From: Bdellovibrionales bacterium
Lineage (GTDB): Bacteria > Bdellovibrionota > Bacteriovoracia > Bacteriovoracales > Bacteriovoracaceae
Length of the DNA: 64,000 nt
Assembly: GCA_018646675.1 (NCBI GenBank)
Contig: JABGUH010000014.1
Location: forward strand, 62,001-126,000
Direction: 5' to 3'
Both the position numbers and the translations under genes were made by a program. Below, in pieces: positions 52,601 through 60,434 of this stretch. Numbering within the stretch: the first letter of the stretch is position 1; each line of letters opens with the position of its first letter. The notes under the pieces are model-generated. The model did no database searches. It saw only the letters and a program-made list of their open reading frames with translations, and had not been told where the DNA came from.

Positions 52601-52869
52601 AGAAGTTAGATGTTCGACAAAGTGAAATCGTTGCAACGCTGTACGCATGCTGGAACGATCTTATAAATAAGAAAGTGAAAGATATTTCTGATGCTATGAT
52701 TGTTGATGAATTCAAAAATAATTGGCATGAAGATAAAAAAGACTCTCGGAAATTCCCAAAAGGGAAGTTGATGCTTGCTTTGGGATGGATGAGGAAGAAC
52801 AATCTTATTCCTCTAGGAAAAGGGAAAGTCGTTAAGCCAAAGCCATCAAGGGTTATTGTTCCGTTCTGA
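49675..52869 (+). CDS. Restriction-modification fusion: nuclease-like N-terminus with N6-adenine methyltransferase
   Basis: 1064 residues. Residues 40-80 carry Asp40...Glu49-Tyr-Lys51 and the AQAIYYLKRI helix, consistent with a PD-(D/E)XK nuclease domain. The SAM-binding motif I is WDPAAGGANLF (Asp313) and the catalytic motif IV is LNPPF (386-390), which define an N6-adenine methyltransferase of the gamma class. The C-terminal half (about 600-1064) would contain target recognition. The layout resembles type IIG enzymes, which cut and methylate in one chain. The start ATG follows AGGTGAGAA. No separate specificity subunit is adjacent. Confidence 0.65.
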   Translation: MVSSPLGVKLSGASCEKEVENIWNKILGISDKIKYIKNSDGVWNERLFEYKFDANFYTKGEWRHTSYKALAQAIYYLKRISNLSIGDLKSLPEVLVILDRNGGFMVPSQQVERIIGDAEDGLTVDWMRPASSPDTHLVDWLEANKYFENFGISYYQFSSDQHINEFKRAVLEAEHEPAKIEIDEENFIGIYTLWKQLFLGTEDNPRQIADNYVLDINLKFQFVGDTNILINLETDRRWEVPRQSYEDFWKYYKRPPSVSVQQYILAHKDCLYDTETRNDTGDFYTPIEVAKLSNKYIDKFVSLNEQVNALWWDPAAGGANLFIQSPRKENVILSTLEKPDYRTLKSITAFGKSTIERFNFLKEKFPKSIDKQLKDTRKKPLIFLLNPPFNDQSGHSKGKEENPNQIDESFIKSEDIGQISLRTIRGAYVKFLYKINSIIEEAERTNAYVGLFSKTAWLTGSDYKQFFEYWHKRYEFCNGFIVSSEVFRGTKGNWPVMFSLWKKRDRILEKAPSCQIKLDIFNKSLEKIGIKKYHAPSDWQIRLQDTIDRECLKKLKKKKFVPLKNEYQVYDSGKIYCQHLHEGSFGYLRTISNDIQNSGSGLILMSAPYGGSNANGVSVVKENFESALLVYGLRKSVPQEWHNDKDEFTLSNELIKSSKFGQLKRKAVLWSILEGGYTSSLGKVKWDGSSYDVRNEFFAMPLSELTEISGIDSSKLPSDDTVASKWVEENRSNFTLLELECLNAYKTLMIYTYESGLRLNGDVKRKVMMPDASPRQIINGIYRHSEKLSQENKGVLETYLRLVKKLQDNLRSLVYRYDIISEAIFFQSESNPTGTPPKNGDVLPFTPQTNFDKVLEKRLALTSYIVSNLKSDPNLGRVKLAKIFYMCDVISTHDFRTKYLREANGPLDQGLIYNKKNGYERLSSTYQIFQTKEEKKGRVTRYAYIPDENIRPMVARARTLFDKDLASFDCIIKIFKKLDVRQSEIVATLYACWNDLINKKVKDISDAMIVDEFKNNWHEDKKDSRKFPKGKLMLALGWMRKNNLIPLGKGKVVKPKPSRVIVPF

Positions 52870-52947
52870 TTTTTTAAAATGAAAAAAATAAAGGTTTCTC
52901 AAAGTTACGATCAAGGCATTCGCCCCTTGTTCTTAAAAAAAAGATTG

Positions 52948-53103
52948 TTAATCACTTGAAAGACTTCTTTTCTTTAGTTTAACGGTTAATCCAATATTGT
53001 CGGGCTTTTCTTTTAATCTTTCTCTTAGTTTCTTTTTGAGTTTTCCTAGCCTTTTATCATCTGAGAGGGTTCTTTCATCTTTTTTACTGTTTTTTGCATC
53101 CAT
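52948..53103 (-). CDS. 51-residue basic protein behind the DNA methyltransferase
   Basis: ATG at 53103 with AAGGA 8 bp upstream; the gene begins 16 bp after the methyltransferase stop on the same strand. The product is highly charged (KKDERTLSDDKRLGKLKKKL then REKLKEK-like basic helix) with no hydrophobic core segment longer than ten residues. A good ribosome site and tight spacing argue that it is real. It could bind DNA or the methyltransferase; function unknown. Nothing else is seen in 52870-53119. Confidence 0.5.
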   Translation of the reverse strand: MDAKNSKKDERTLSDDKRLGKLKKKLRERLKEKPDNIGLTVKLKKRSLSSD

Positions 53104-53119
53104 GATATTTCCTTTTAAG

Positions 53120-53893
53120 TTAATCAATTCTGGGAATTAAATATTGACCAGTTTCAATTCTGCTGTTTGCAAACTGACAATACTCATCAACAATTTCAGA
53201 GCCGATATAATTTCTTTCTAAATCTTTTGCAACATAGGCAGTTTGACCAGATCCCACAAAAGGATCACAAATGAGGTCACCTTTATCTGATGAGTACTCT
53301 ATCATCTTCTTAATGAGGTCATATGGAAGCCTTGTTGGCGTTTTAAGACAGTTTTTCCAGTACTCCCTCTTGATATCCCAAACGCTCTCTCTGTCAGCAT
53401 AATTAAGGGATTTGCCACCTTCGTCTCTGTGTTTCTTTGGGTGCCTGCAGAATGGGTGATATTTCATTTTCTTAGGATTTTTAGCAACCATAAGTATATG
53501 ATAATGACTGTTGACCCATTTCTTGGTGGTGTATACTCCAAAATTGTATTTCCAAACAAGACTATTAATTAAATGAAAGCCAACTGTGTCTAGGGCATTT
53601 AGAATATGCCTGAGATTAGTAAAGCCACTCACAATGTACATTGTGCCGTCATCTTTAAGCACTTTATATACCTCTCCTATCCACTTCTCCGTAAAGTCTA
53701 GATAATTGTCAGGTGAGACCTCCTGATACCCTTTTAAGACATTCTCTGGGGCCCGATTGTAGGTTTCATGGTCATGACTGAAATTAATACCATAGGGAGG
53801 GTCTGTAATGATTAAGTCGACAGACTCTTCATGCATGTTGCTCATAAGATCTATGCAGTCTGTGTTGTAAATGTTGTTTGATTTAATCTCCAT
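53120..53893 (-). CDS. Site-specific DNA methyltransferase (DPPY type)
   Basis: 257 residues. The catalytic motif IV DPPYGINFSHD comes first (Asp31-Tyr34) and the SAM-binding motif I (DPFVGSGQTAYVA) comes near the C-terminus, the order of beta-class N6-adenine or N4-cytosine methyltransferases such as M.MboII relatives. It would protect host DNA, pairing with a nuclease; the best local candidate is the gene at 54583. It is the fourth gene of a leftward operon. The target sequence cannot be told. Confidence 0.88.
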   Translation of the reverse strand: MEIKSNNIYNTDCIDLMSNMHEESVDLIITDPPYGINFSHDHETYNRAPENVLKGYQEVSPDNYLDFTEKWIGEVYKVLKDDGTMYIVSGFTNLRHILNALDTVGFHLINSLVWKYNFGVYTTKKWVNSHYHILMVAKNPKKMKYHPFCRHPKKHRDEGGKSLNYADRESVWDIKREYWKNCLKTPTRLPYDLIKKMIEYSSDKGDLICDPFVGSGQTAYVAKDLERNYIGSEIVDEYCQFANSRIETGQYLIPRID

Positions 53894-53943
53894 CTCTTAC
53901 ATCCTTACTTAAGTTGATGCAAGAGATTCAAATTAGTGAATTA

Positions 53944-54573
53944 TCAAAATGGAGGTATTTCCTCTAGGTGTTCTTTTAAAATTTCTTTTACTTGCTCTGG
54001 CTTTATATCTGCTTTGCAGTTAGGACCAAATATGTCCATTAGGTTTTTATCAAGTCGTATGTGCTTATTACTTGTGACAAGATTTTTAGAGATAACATAG
54101 TTTGAAAACAGGTCCCACATACTGAGATTATCTAATGGGGCGAGGCCTACAATTTTTGCTAGGGCATAGGAGGGGGTAAATTTTAAGGTACTTTGGATTT
54201 CATAGTTATTAATCTCGCAATCAATCTTCTTTGCAACGTTAGATAGTCCTAATGCCTTACTGTAAACGTTAAAAATTCCGTCTTTATACTCAAAATCGTG
54301 AGCATTTGGATTTTTTTGAAAATCTTTAAAATGCATGGATCTTTCAATTCTAACTTGTGGAATATTTCCAAAAAATGAGTGAACAGAACCAATCTTAATG
54401 ATGAGAGTCGAGTGTGACCCAACCCTTCGTTGTATACCAATATAATCCCTTGGCGATCCTCCCATAATGAAGTCAATGGATTGCAACTCCTTCTTTGGAA
54501 TCAGAAAGTACTTATCTTTGTTTATATTTCTTAACTCTAGAATCAATTCTTCATATAGTTTTTTAAATGCCAT
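53944..54573 (-). CDS. SWIB-domain protein in a methyltransferase operon
   Basis: 209 residues. The C-terminal 80 residues (YALAKIVGLAPLDNLSMWDL, FSNYVISKNLVTSNKHIRLD, KNLMDIFG, then VKEILKEHLEEI) fit the SWIB/MDM2 fold: Trp in the first helix pair, the NLV...LD-x-L-x-x-IFG core and the final helix with HL. SWIB domains are mainly known from eukaryotic chromatin proteins and from chlamydiae. The N-terminal 120 residues are of unknown family. AGGAGGG precedes the ATG at 54573. It lies between the candidate nuclease and the methyltransferase. Confidence 0.6.
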   Translation of the reverse strand: MAFKKLYEELILELRNINKDKYFLIPKKELQSIDFIMGGSPRDYIGIQRRVGSHSTLIIKIGSVHSFFGNIPQVRIERSMHFKDFQKNPNAHDFEYKDGIFNVYSKALGLSNVAKKIDCEINNYEIQSTLKFTPSYALAKIVGLAPLDNLSMWDLFSNYVISKNLVTSNKHIRLDKNLMDIFGPNCKADIKPEQVKEILKEHLEEIPPF

Positions 54574-54582
54574 AACACCCTC

Positions 54583-55101
54583 CTAAATAAAGTGGTCAAT
54601 CGGTTTTGTGATTTCAGCAAAAACTCTTCTTGATATACAGACGCTTTTAGGTGAGTTACTTCTAACTTTTAGATTTTTCTTAAAGTCTTCAAGGGATATC
54701 CCAACTAAGCCATAGGTTTTGCCTTTAAATCTATAGGTTATTTTAAATGCATTATGCTGATCTTTATTTTTGAGCAGATAGGCATACATAAAAACAGGCT
54801 CAATATTAACACCATTATTCCTGAACTCCTTTTGCCAATTCTCTAGACCAGTGATGTCTTGCTCTAATATCCAGTTTTCCCACAAATTAGAAGGAGCACT
54901 GTCATATCCAAATTGCTTGCCCTTTACGTCTAAAGCAATAACGCTCTTTTTGCTATTGATCAGAAAATCGAAATTTTTAACTTTCTGATTGTTAGCAAAT
55001 ACTTTTTTACCTTCATTTATTGCCATGTAACTTATTTTCTTTTCGATGAAATATGCCTCTACAGCATTTTCGTAATGACTATGATTTCCAGTTCTCTTCA
55101 T
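54583..55101 (-). CDS. Candidate restriction endonuclease (PD-(D/E)XK-like)
   Basis: 172 residues from the ATG at 55101, which follows GAGGAG; a longer frame to 55137 lacks a site. HYENAVEAYFIEKKISYMAI opens with the helix typical of restriction-like folds, then KNFDFLINSKKSVIALDVKG supplies an Asp and a D-x-K catalytic pair. The position in an operon with a DNA methyltransferase supports a role as the cutting partner. Recognition sequence and activity are unknown. Confidence 0.55.
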   Translation of the reverse strand: MKRTGNHSHYENAVEAYFIEKKISYMAINEGKKVFANNQKVKNFDFLINSKKSVIALDVKGKQFGYDSAPSNLWENWILEQDITGLENWQKEFRNNGVNIEPVFMYAYLLKNKDQHNAFKITYRFKGKTYGLVGISLEDFKKNLKVRSNSPKSVCISRRVFAEITKPIDHFI

Positions 55102-55105
55102 TTTT

Positions 55106-55459
55106 TTACTCCTCGTAAACTTTAATAAAATTTGCATCTAAAAATTTAACTATTGCAGGGGTGTTACCAACACCTTCTCCATACTCTTCATGGGTGTTAC
55201 AAAATACTCTTATTTCTTTGTGCCTACAGGAATGTTCTTTAAAGATGTTTCCAGCGAAGTAGATTTCACCATCGGGGAAGCAATTATTGATGCCGTTAAT
55301 ACGCTTAAAGTATGTAGGGGTAGAGTTGTCGAAACCTCGATACTTCTCACTATCTCCAGTCTTAAGGGCCACCTTGTTTGCTAACTGAATTTTTTGCATG
55401 TCTTTTCCTTCTTTTTCCATCAGTACAATTTTTTTCATGTTTCTTTGCTTGCTGGTCAT
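55106..55459 (-). CDS. Unknown small protein, first gene of the methyltransferase operon
   Basis: 117 residues from the ATG at 55459, which has a perfect AGGAGG site; a longer frame to 55483 is not needed. After a basic N-terminal helix the chain has three cysteines and a beta-rich middle (GINNCFPDGEIYFAGNIFKE, then HSCRHKEIRVFCNTHEEYGE). Its stop overlaps the ribosome site of the nuclease gene. It could be a controller or accessory protein, but no helix-turn-helix is visible. Confidence 0.5.
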   Translation of the reverse strand: MTSKQRNMKKIVLMEKEGKDMQKIQLANKVALKTGDSEKYRGFDNSTPTYFKRINGINNCFPDGEIYFAGNIFKEHSCRHKEIRVFCNTHEEYGEGVGNTPAIVKFLDANFIKVYEE

Positions 55460-55615
55460 ATAAACCTCCTTTCTTAGACTCACTGTATCAAATCATGCGT
55501 ATTATTCAACATAAAATCTTTTGCTGAACAAATACTGTGTAAAAAATGCACATTAATTTCTTAAGCTGATGAATTTATGTAGAACATTTAGACAGTTGAA
55601 TGTAAAATAATCTGT

Positions 55616-55831
55616 ATGAAACCAAAAAAACTAAAAACCCCTGCCGATTACCCTGTCTTGAGATTTACGACTACTCACGATGTATATAATGACCTCATGA
55701 AGAGAATTGAAACACTTGCTCAGTTTCATAACGAAAATATCAAAGAGGGTGATCGTCGCTTTAGAAATAATGACATTGCCATAGAAGCCCTTATTAAAGG
55801 GCTATCCATCCTTGAAAAAAAGGTAAAATGA
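55616..55831 (+). CDS. Small ribbon-helix-helix-like protein
   Basis: 71 residues. PVLRFTTTHDVYNDLMKRIE supplies a strand and first helix, and FRNNDIAIEALIKGLSILEK the second helix, like RHH DNA-binding proteins. It is divergent from the methyltransferase operon, so it may repress that promoter or its own. No ribosome site is visible before the ATG. A 15-bp tRNA T-arm-like sequence (GCAGGTTCAAGTCCT) follows its stop at about 55837. Confidence 0.5.
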   Translation: MKPKKLKTPADYPVLRFTTTHDVYNDLMKRIETLAQFHNENIKEGDRRFRNNDIAIEALIKGLSILEKKVK

Positions 55832-55863
55832 GGCTGCAGCAGGTTCAAGTCCTTCTTTTTTCT

Positions 55864-55879
55864 ATCTAGGACTATTTCT
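55864..55879 (+). repeat. Short direct repeat, left copy
   Basis: ATCTAGGACTATTTCT matches 62931-62946 at 15 of 16 positions in the same orientation. The two copies enclose the recombinase, the two-gene module and IS66, so they may be the ends of a nested element. At this length chance is not excluded. Confidence 0.3.
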
Positions 55880-55943
55880 CTATTATTTTTTTTGACACAA
55901 ATAAACTTCAATATTGGGCATATTGCTCGAGGGAGAGAAGTTT

Positions 55944-57056
55944 ATGGATGTTTTTCAGATAGCCTATCATCGCATCAAAAAGGAGAGGGCCAAGAGTTTA
56001 TATCAATTCGCCCTTGCTGATGTTGAGTTTTTTTTTAAATTGTTGTCTACAAGTGAAGGTCAAGCAGCTTTTATGACCAGCGGTCTTATTTCTTCAGAAT
56101 TAAGACTGAGTTCAGTAGGTATTCTTGGACTCATTACGGATCAGGAGTGGGCCATGATATTGCTATCGAATAACGTAAAAAATATGTCTCAATGGCTTAG
56201 TCGCTTTGATTATTGCTTTGTAAGAAGGTTTTTTCACCTGAAAGCGAAATGTATTGAAGTTTTTTTAAGTCGCTATCTCTCAAAGAAGTATCACGGGTTC
56301 AACAGGAGGCAACTGATTGACCTGTTTGTAGAAAATGAAGATGTGCTTTTTTATAGAGATATTTCACCAGACTTAAGATATGCACTGAATCGAGCAGGAG
56401 GCAAGACAGTTGTCTTGAACATTTTGAGAAGTCGACAGTCTCGATCATTTTACAAAAAGAAAAAACATGATTATTTCAAGAAAGGTTATAGTCTTGAGCT
56501 TGATGATGTGAAGCGTTTCTTTATTGAAAATGACATCAGCTCGCACGAAGATCTTTATCGAGCCAACGGGTATTTGTACAGTTCGCTAATTAAGAAAAGT
56601 GGATTCGTAGAAGATATGCTTGAGCTGATGAAATCCGAGTACGGTTTTGATGTTGACCTAGTTAAAAAAGGGGTCCAGCGAAGTATAAATGAGTCACCAC
56701 GAAAGATTGCAGAATCCTTACTTGTGAGATTCTTAAAGATTGGTTTGGTTTCATGCCCAAATATAAGGAAATATGATCGAAAAGTTGGGCAACATCTTTC
56801 CCATTATGGGGACTATGAATTTGTTAAATTGTATATAGACATTTCTCTATCTGGCGGGTTTGAAGAACTACCTAAGTACAAGCAGGTAAAAGTATTGAAG
56901 TGGTCAGTAATAAAAGCTTCCCAATATCTAATCGTCTTGGAGATTCCCGTGGATGAAGAAGTGAGGAGAGGTGGTTTTTTGGCATTCAAATCAAATGATT
57001 ATTGCTCAAGGGTGCAAGAAATGGTTGCCCAGAAGATTACCGCTGTAACCTGTTGA
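55944..57056 (+). CDS. Unknown protein encoded before a tyrosine recombinase
   Basis: 370 residues from the ATG at 55944, which follows GGGAGAG; the frame is open 10 codons further up without a site. The chain is helical and basic, without signal peptide or membrane helix. RRFFHLKAKCIEVFLSRYLS and SRQSRSFYKKKKHDYFKKGY suggest nucleic-acid binding. It is followed in the same direction by the recombinase gene, which has its own promoter. It may be a recombination partner or a second divergent recombinase, but no catalytic set is visible. Confidence 0.55.
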   Translation: MDVFQIAYHRIKKERAKSLYQFALADVEFFFKLLSTSEGQAAFMTSGLISSELRLSSVGILGLITDQEWAMILLSNNVKNMSQWLSRFDYCFVRRFFHLKAKCIEVFLSRYLSKKYHGFNRRQLIDLFVENEDVLFYRDISPDLRYALNRAGGKTVVLNILRSRQSRSFYKKKKHDYFKKGYSLELDDVKRFFIENDISSHEDLYRANGYLYSSLIKKSGFVEDMLELMKSEYGFDVDLVKKGVQRSINESPRKIAESLLVRFLKIGLVSCPNIRKYDRKVGQHLSHYGDYEFVKLYIDISLSGGFEELPKYKQVKVLKWSVIKASQYLIVLEIPVDEEVRRGGFLAFKSNDYCSRVQEMVAQKITAVTC

Positions 57057-57139
57057 TAATAGTGCGTTTTTTTATAAATTGCGTAAATCATCACCTTAGA
57101 AGGAGGATTATCTATGATTTCAGTAGCTTGCTCAACTCC

Positions 57140-57168
57140 TTGGAATTAAAGGAAAAGTATGGTATAAT
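57140..57168 (+). promoter_or_regulatory. Promoter TTGGAA-17-TATAAT of the recombinase gene
   Basis: TTGGAA (57140-57145), a 17-bp spacer and a perfect TATAAT (57163-57168). Transcription from about 57175 leaves a 120-base leader with a CAGGC...GCCTG hairpin (about 57231-57255) before the start codon at 57297. Confidence 0.65.
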
Positions 57169-57296
57169 GCAGTGTGTTCGTTACGTAAGATTCCTGACTA
57201 AGTTACGCAGTGGCTAAGTTGCTGAAAATACAGGCGAAAGATGGGCAAGCCTGCACATTTAAGCTTGGTCAGGGATGTAACAATTTGGAGGTAGGT

Positions 57297-58904
57297 ATGG
57301 AGGTTCAGGGTGATACTTTAAAGGCAAAGACTCAGTCGATAAGGGCCAGAGTTCAGAAGTTTAGAGATAAGAAATTGAGGAAAATTAGAAGAAAAATGAT
57401 GGCTGCTCAGCGGTCATGGTATCGAATTAAAAAGCATGTTGTTGATAAAGATGGTGGAGTTCTTGAGGAATATCAAAAAACAAATCTATCATGGTTTTTT
57501 CTTCTTTGTGATACGAGCGGTATTTATTATGTTTTTCATCGCTTCTGGGATGAAGGAAAGGAGGAATGTGGTTCAGATTTTAGAACGTTTGACTCCGAGT
57601 CTGAGGCAAGGGAGTTTTTTCGGAAAACAAAAGATGGAAGTGCTGATGATGCGTGGGTAACAGTTGACGACAAGATTAGCCAGGCACAATCATTTATTAA
57701 GCGGTATCTTGATGAAAAAGAAAGTTTTTATCATTATCCTTTAATGAATTTAGATTTTATGTTTGCCTTGGCAGAGGTTTCTGAAAATGGATCCGCAAGC
57801 GATAAGGTTAAGGGGATAAGACGAAATTTAGCAAAACTACTCAAGGGGATTAGTTTTGATTGTAATGAAAGGCAGTATCCTCTTGTAATAAGAGAGATAT
57901 TAATGAGAATCGCAGGAGATGTTGGGGAGGAGGGTTTTGTAACTCAGGCGACTTATAAAACAAAGGCAATGGTTGTTTTAGGTATGGTCAAGATTTTATC
58001 TCAGTACACTGTATATCGAAATTTGGCTACTCAGATTATTTCAATGGAGAAGATGATAGGAGAGGTTCTTAAGGCAGAGTCTTATGATGAGAATAAGGAC
58101 TCAGGTACGATAGTAACAGGCGAGCATTTTAAATATATTGAAATTGTTCACCTACGTAAAATTCTTGATAAGGCATGGGCATTTAGTCCATATTTATACA
58201 ACTATATTATCCTCGGGCTCTCCTCTGGGTTGCGACCAAGTGAGCTTTGGAGGTTGCAAGATAATCATTGTCTGTTTGTAATTTCCGAAGGATTTCTTGA
58301 TTACAAGGCTGGAAGGTTAGTGAAAAAGACAAAGAAGAAGGCCGATACGAGCAAGTTGGTTAATCCAGCATTGTCAATTGTATCTAGATTGATATTGTTT
58401 CATGATAAAACATTTTATGATAAAAATTTTTTTAAAAAGAAGGCGGGGTCTTACAGGATGGACAGTTTAGATCTTGAGATCTATGTTGAGCGGTGCTTAA
58501 GAACAACCTGTGCTACAATGATGGCATATTGTGAAAAAATTGAGGGGCAAGGGAGAGCCTCTTTGAGAGATGCACAATATAAGCTCGGTCACATGACTTT
58601 GACAATGTTGCTTAATGTGTATGCTCGAAAAACTCCTCCTATCTCCTCTCCTATTGTTTATTTTGACAATTGGGGTGGTAAAATAAATATGAAAAACAAG
58701 CATGGGGAAAATATTTTATTAACCAAACATACAAATCTTTGGGATGCGTGGTTGCTCAATGACTATTTAGACAGAAAATTTTCAGATTTTAATAGTGATC
58801 CTGCCAAGAAAGATGCTTTGAAAGAGGTGGTCATAAAAGAATCTCGTGCTTTTAATGCGATAACATCTGGAGACGGGGTCAAGATTAAGTCATCAACATT
58901 TTAA
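57297..58904 (+). CDS. Divergent tyrosine recombinase
   Basis: 535 residues. The C-terminal catalytic domain has GLSSGLRPSELWRL (Arg313), RCLRTTCAT (Arg399 and Arg402), LGH (His432) and NVYARK (nucleophile Tyr442). The normal H-x-x-R box reads R-x-x-R, so the first His of the active site is replaced by Arg. The N-terminal 250 residues would form the arm- and core-binding parts. The ATG at 57297 has GGAGG five bases upstream and is preferred to a GTG at 57210. It may mobilise the DNA around it. Confidence 0.75.
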   Translation: MEVQGDTLKAKTQSIRARVQKFRDKKLRKIRRKMMAAQRSWYRIKKHVVDKDGGVLEEYQKTNLSWFFLLCDTSGIYYVFHRFWDEGKEECGSDFRTFDSESEAREFFRKTKDGSADDAWVTVDDKISQAQSFIKRYLDEKESFYHYPLMNLDFMFALAEVSENGSASDKVKGIRRNLAKLLKGISFDCNERQYPLVIREILMRIAGDVGEEGFVTQATYKTKAMVVLGMVKILSQYTVYRNLATQIISMEKMIGEVLKAESYDENKDSGTIVTGEHFKYIEIVHLRKILDKAWAFSPYLYNYIILGLSSGLRPSELWRLQDNHCLFVISEGFLDYKAGRLVKKTKKKADTSKLVNPALSIVSRLILFHDKTFYDKNFFKKKAGSYRMDSLDLEIYVERCLRTTCATMMAYCEKIEGQGRASLRDAQYKLGHMTLTMLLNVYARKTPPISSPIVYFDNWGGKINMKNKHGENILLTKHTNLWDAWLLNDYLDRKFSDFNSDPAKKDALKEVVIKESRAFNAITSGDGVKIKSSTF

Positions 58905-58948
58905 TATAATTAAGGCTAGTGGCATTAATTATGTCAAAGGATAATTCG

Positions 58949-59596
58949 TTACTGAAAATCAAGGTCTTCGAAAGACTTACCATAGTTGGGATTTAGTCTT
59001 CTTATTATTTCAGTAACTCTACTTTCAAGATTGTCAGCAACTTCCTTAGAGACATAAGATTTTTTCCAGAAATTACCAGCTTCTGGAGTTGTGTGAGCAT
59101 TTGCCCAAAGTTCAAAATTAATATGACTTTCCTTCCAAGTTTTTAGAACTTCATCAAAGAGGTCAATACCTTCTTTGTTTAGGTATGTGTCATATCGTGA
59201 ACGAACTTCAAATAGTGATGAAATCTCATCGTCCAGCTTATTCATTCTTGTTTTTCTTACTTCTCGAAGGTGGTCGGGATATGGTTGGTTAGGTTGCTTG
59301 TCAGGGTCTCCTTGTAGAGCAAATGTGCAAGTTACGTTGTACATTGAATGGATGAATGACCTTAGCATTACAAATGTTTTTATCACATCTTCCTTCTTTT
59401 CGAGGCTGATTTTTTTATTTTTTACTTTAATGAATTTTTCAATCCCTACCGTGGAGGCAATTAGAGCTGCTACTCCCGTGATAAATGTTCCGATTTTATC
59501 TAGATCAGTAACGCCGTTGCGATAGAAGTGAATAGAGATAATAGTAATTGGGGTAACGAAAATCATTAGGAGGTAAAATCTATAAAGCCAAATCAT
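58949..59596 (-). CDS. Two-helix membrane protein, second gene of an IS66-broken module
   Basis: 215 residues from the ATG at 59596, which has AAGGA 7 bp upstream; the longer frame to 59740 overlaps the previous gene and is unlikely. Two transmembrane helices lie near the start (IWLYRFYLLMIFVTPITIIS and FITGVAALIASTVGIEKFI), followed by a long helical cytoplasmic part. This shape recalls SLATT-type two-helix effectors of nucleotide-signal defence systems, but I cannot confirm the family. It follows the interrupted gene by 25 bp on the same strand. Confidence 0.6.
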   Translation of the reverse strand: MIWLYRFYLLMIFVTPITIISIHFYRNGVTDLDKIGTFITGVAALIASTVGIEKFIKVKNKKISLEKKEDVIKTFVMLRSFIHSMYNVTCTFALQGDPDKQPNQPYPDHLREVRKTRMNKLDDEISSLFEVRSRYDTYLNKEGIDLFDEVLKTWKESHINFELWANAHTTPEAGNFWKKSYVSKEVADNLESRVTEIIRRLNPNYGKSFEDLDFQ

Positions 59597-59621
59597 AAAG
59601 TTATCCTTTTTATATTTTATC

Positions 59622-60344
59622 TTATGAATGTTTTTTATTTTTGTGAGTGATTTTATATTTTCTTTTGCCGTCTCTTCTAGTGATTGCTTTTTGGCGACGA
59701 TCTCGAAGTTTCCATTCGGTAGTATCAATAATGGTGCCATTGGTTAATTTTGACATTTCCTTAATGAGTTTCAAGCCACTCCCTAGAGCATTTTTTATAC
59801 TTATTTTGCCCCCACCTTGCTGTTCTATGATTTGTCTCACTACTTCGGAAACATCTTCTGAGTTTTCTATGCTTGCACATCTGGTGTAGTGATAAGCAAG
59901 TGCGAGAGAGTATTTTAAGGGCTTGCTTGATCTAGAGATTGTAAAGTAGTTTTGATACCAAAGGGCATTCACTTTCGAGGTTTCCTGGTTTTCACCTTTA
60001 TGAGTTAGGCGGGCAGGATTCTGAAGTTTTTGTATAATTAGAGAGACTGATTTTGCTAACAATACTTTATTGTGAAAAATGTCAGTTAGAATTTTTTTGG
60101 CGGAAGACAGTCTGGGGCCTGTTATAATTTTATTCATTTGTTTGATGTCTTTATTCAGGAGCAATAATTCATCTTTCTGGCTTAATATTTGCTTTGATAA
60201 CTTTGCGAGGTCAGCTTTCTTTGTGATTGTGTTGATTTTGCGAATTTTTACCTCAAGGGGGTTTGTCTTTTTTGCATGCCTCCAGAACTCTTTTAGGCGG
60301 TATTGAACAATATAGGTATATATTTCAATTGAAGGACGGAGCCA
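59622..60344 (-). pseudogene. 3' part (240 codons) of a gene interrupted by IS66
   Basis: Reads in frame from the IS66 target duplication to the stop at 59622. Joined at the duplication to 62921-62730 it restores one uninterrupted gene of 304 codons. This part begins WLRPSIEIYTYIVQYRLKEF, is basic and helical, and ends in a Lys/Arg-rich tail (RKYKITHKNKKHS). Family not recognised. Any translation now would have to start from codons supplied by the insertion sequence, such as the TTG at 60386. Confidence 0.85.
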
Positions 60345-60351
60345 TTGCTTC
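60344..60351. repeat. IS66 target-site duplication, left
   Basis: ATTGCTTC, repeated exactly at 62729-62736 on the other side of the element. Eight bases is the normal duplication for the IS66 family. Confidence 0.95.
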
Positions 60352-60434
60352 GTAAGCGATCCAATATCCCCATATTTTATTAGCAATATCCTTTGTGCAT
60401 AATCTAATCATTCATATTAATCATGGAGGGATAT

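Noticed and set aside
59597..59740. A longer start for the two-helix membrane protein
   Set aside because: It would overlap the preceding gene by 119 bp; the ATG at 59596 has a proper ribosome site and no overlap.
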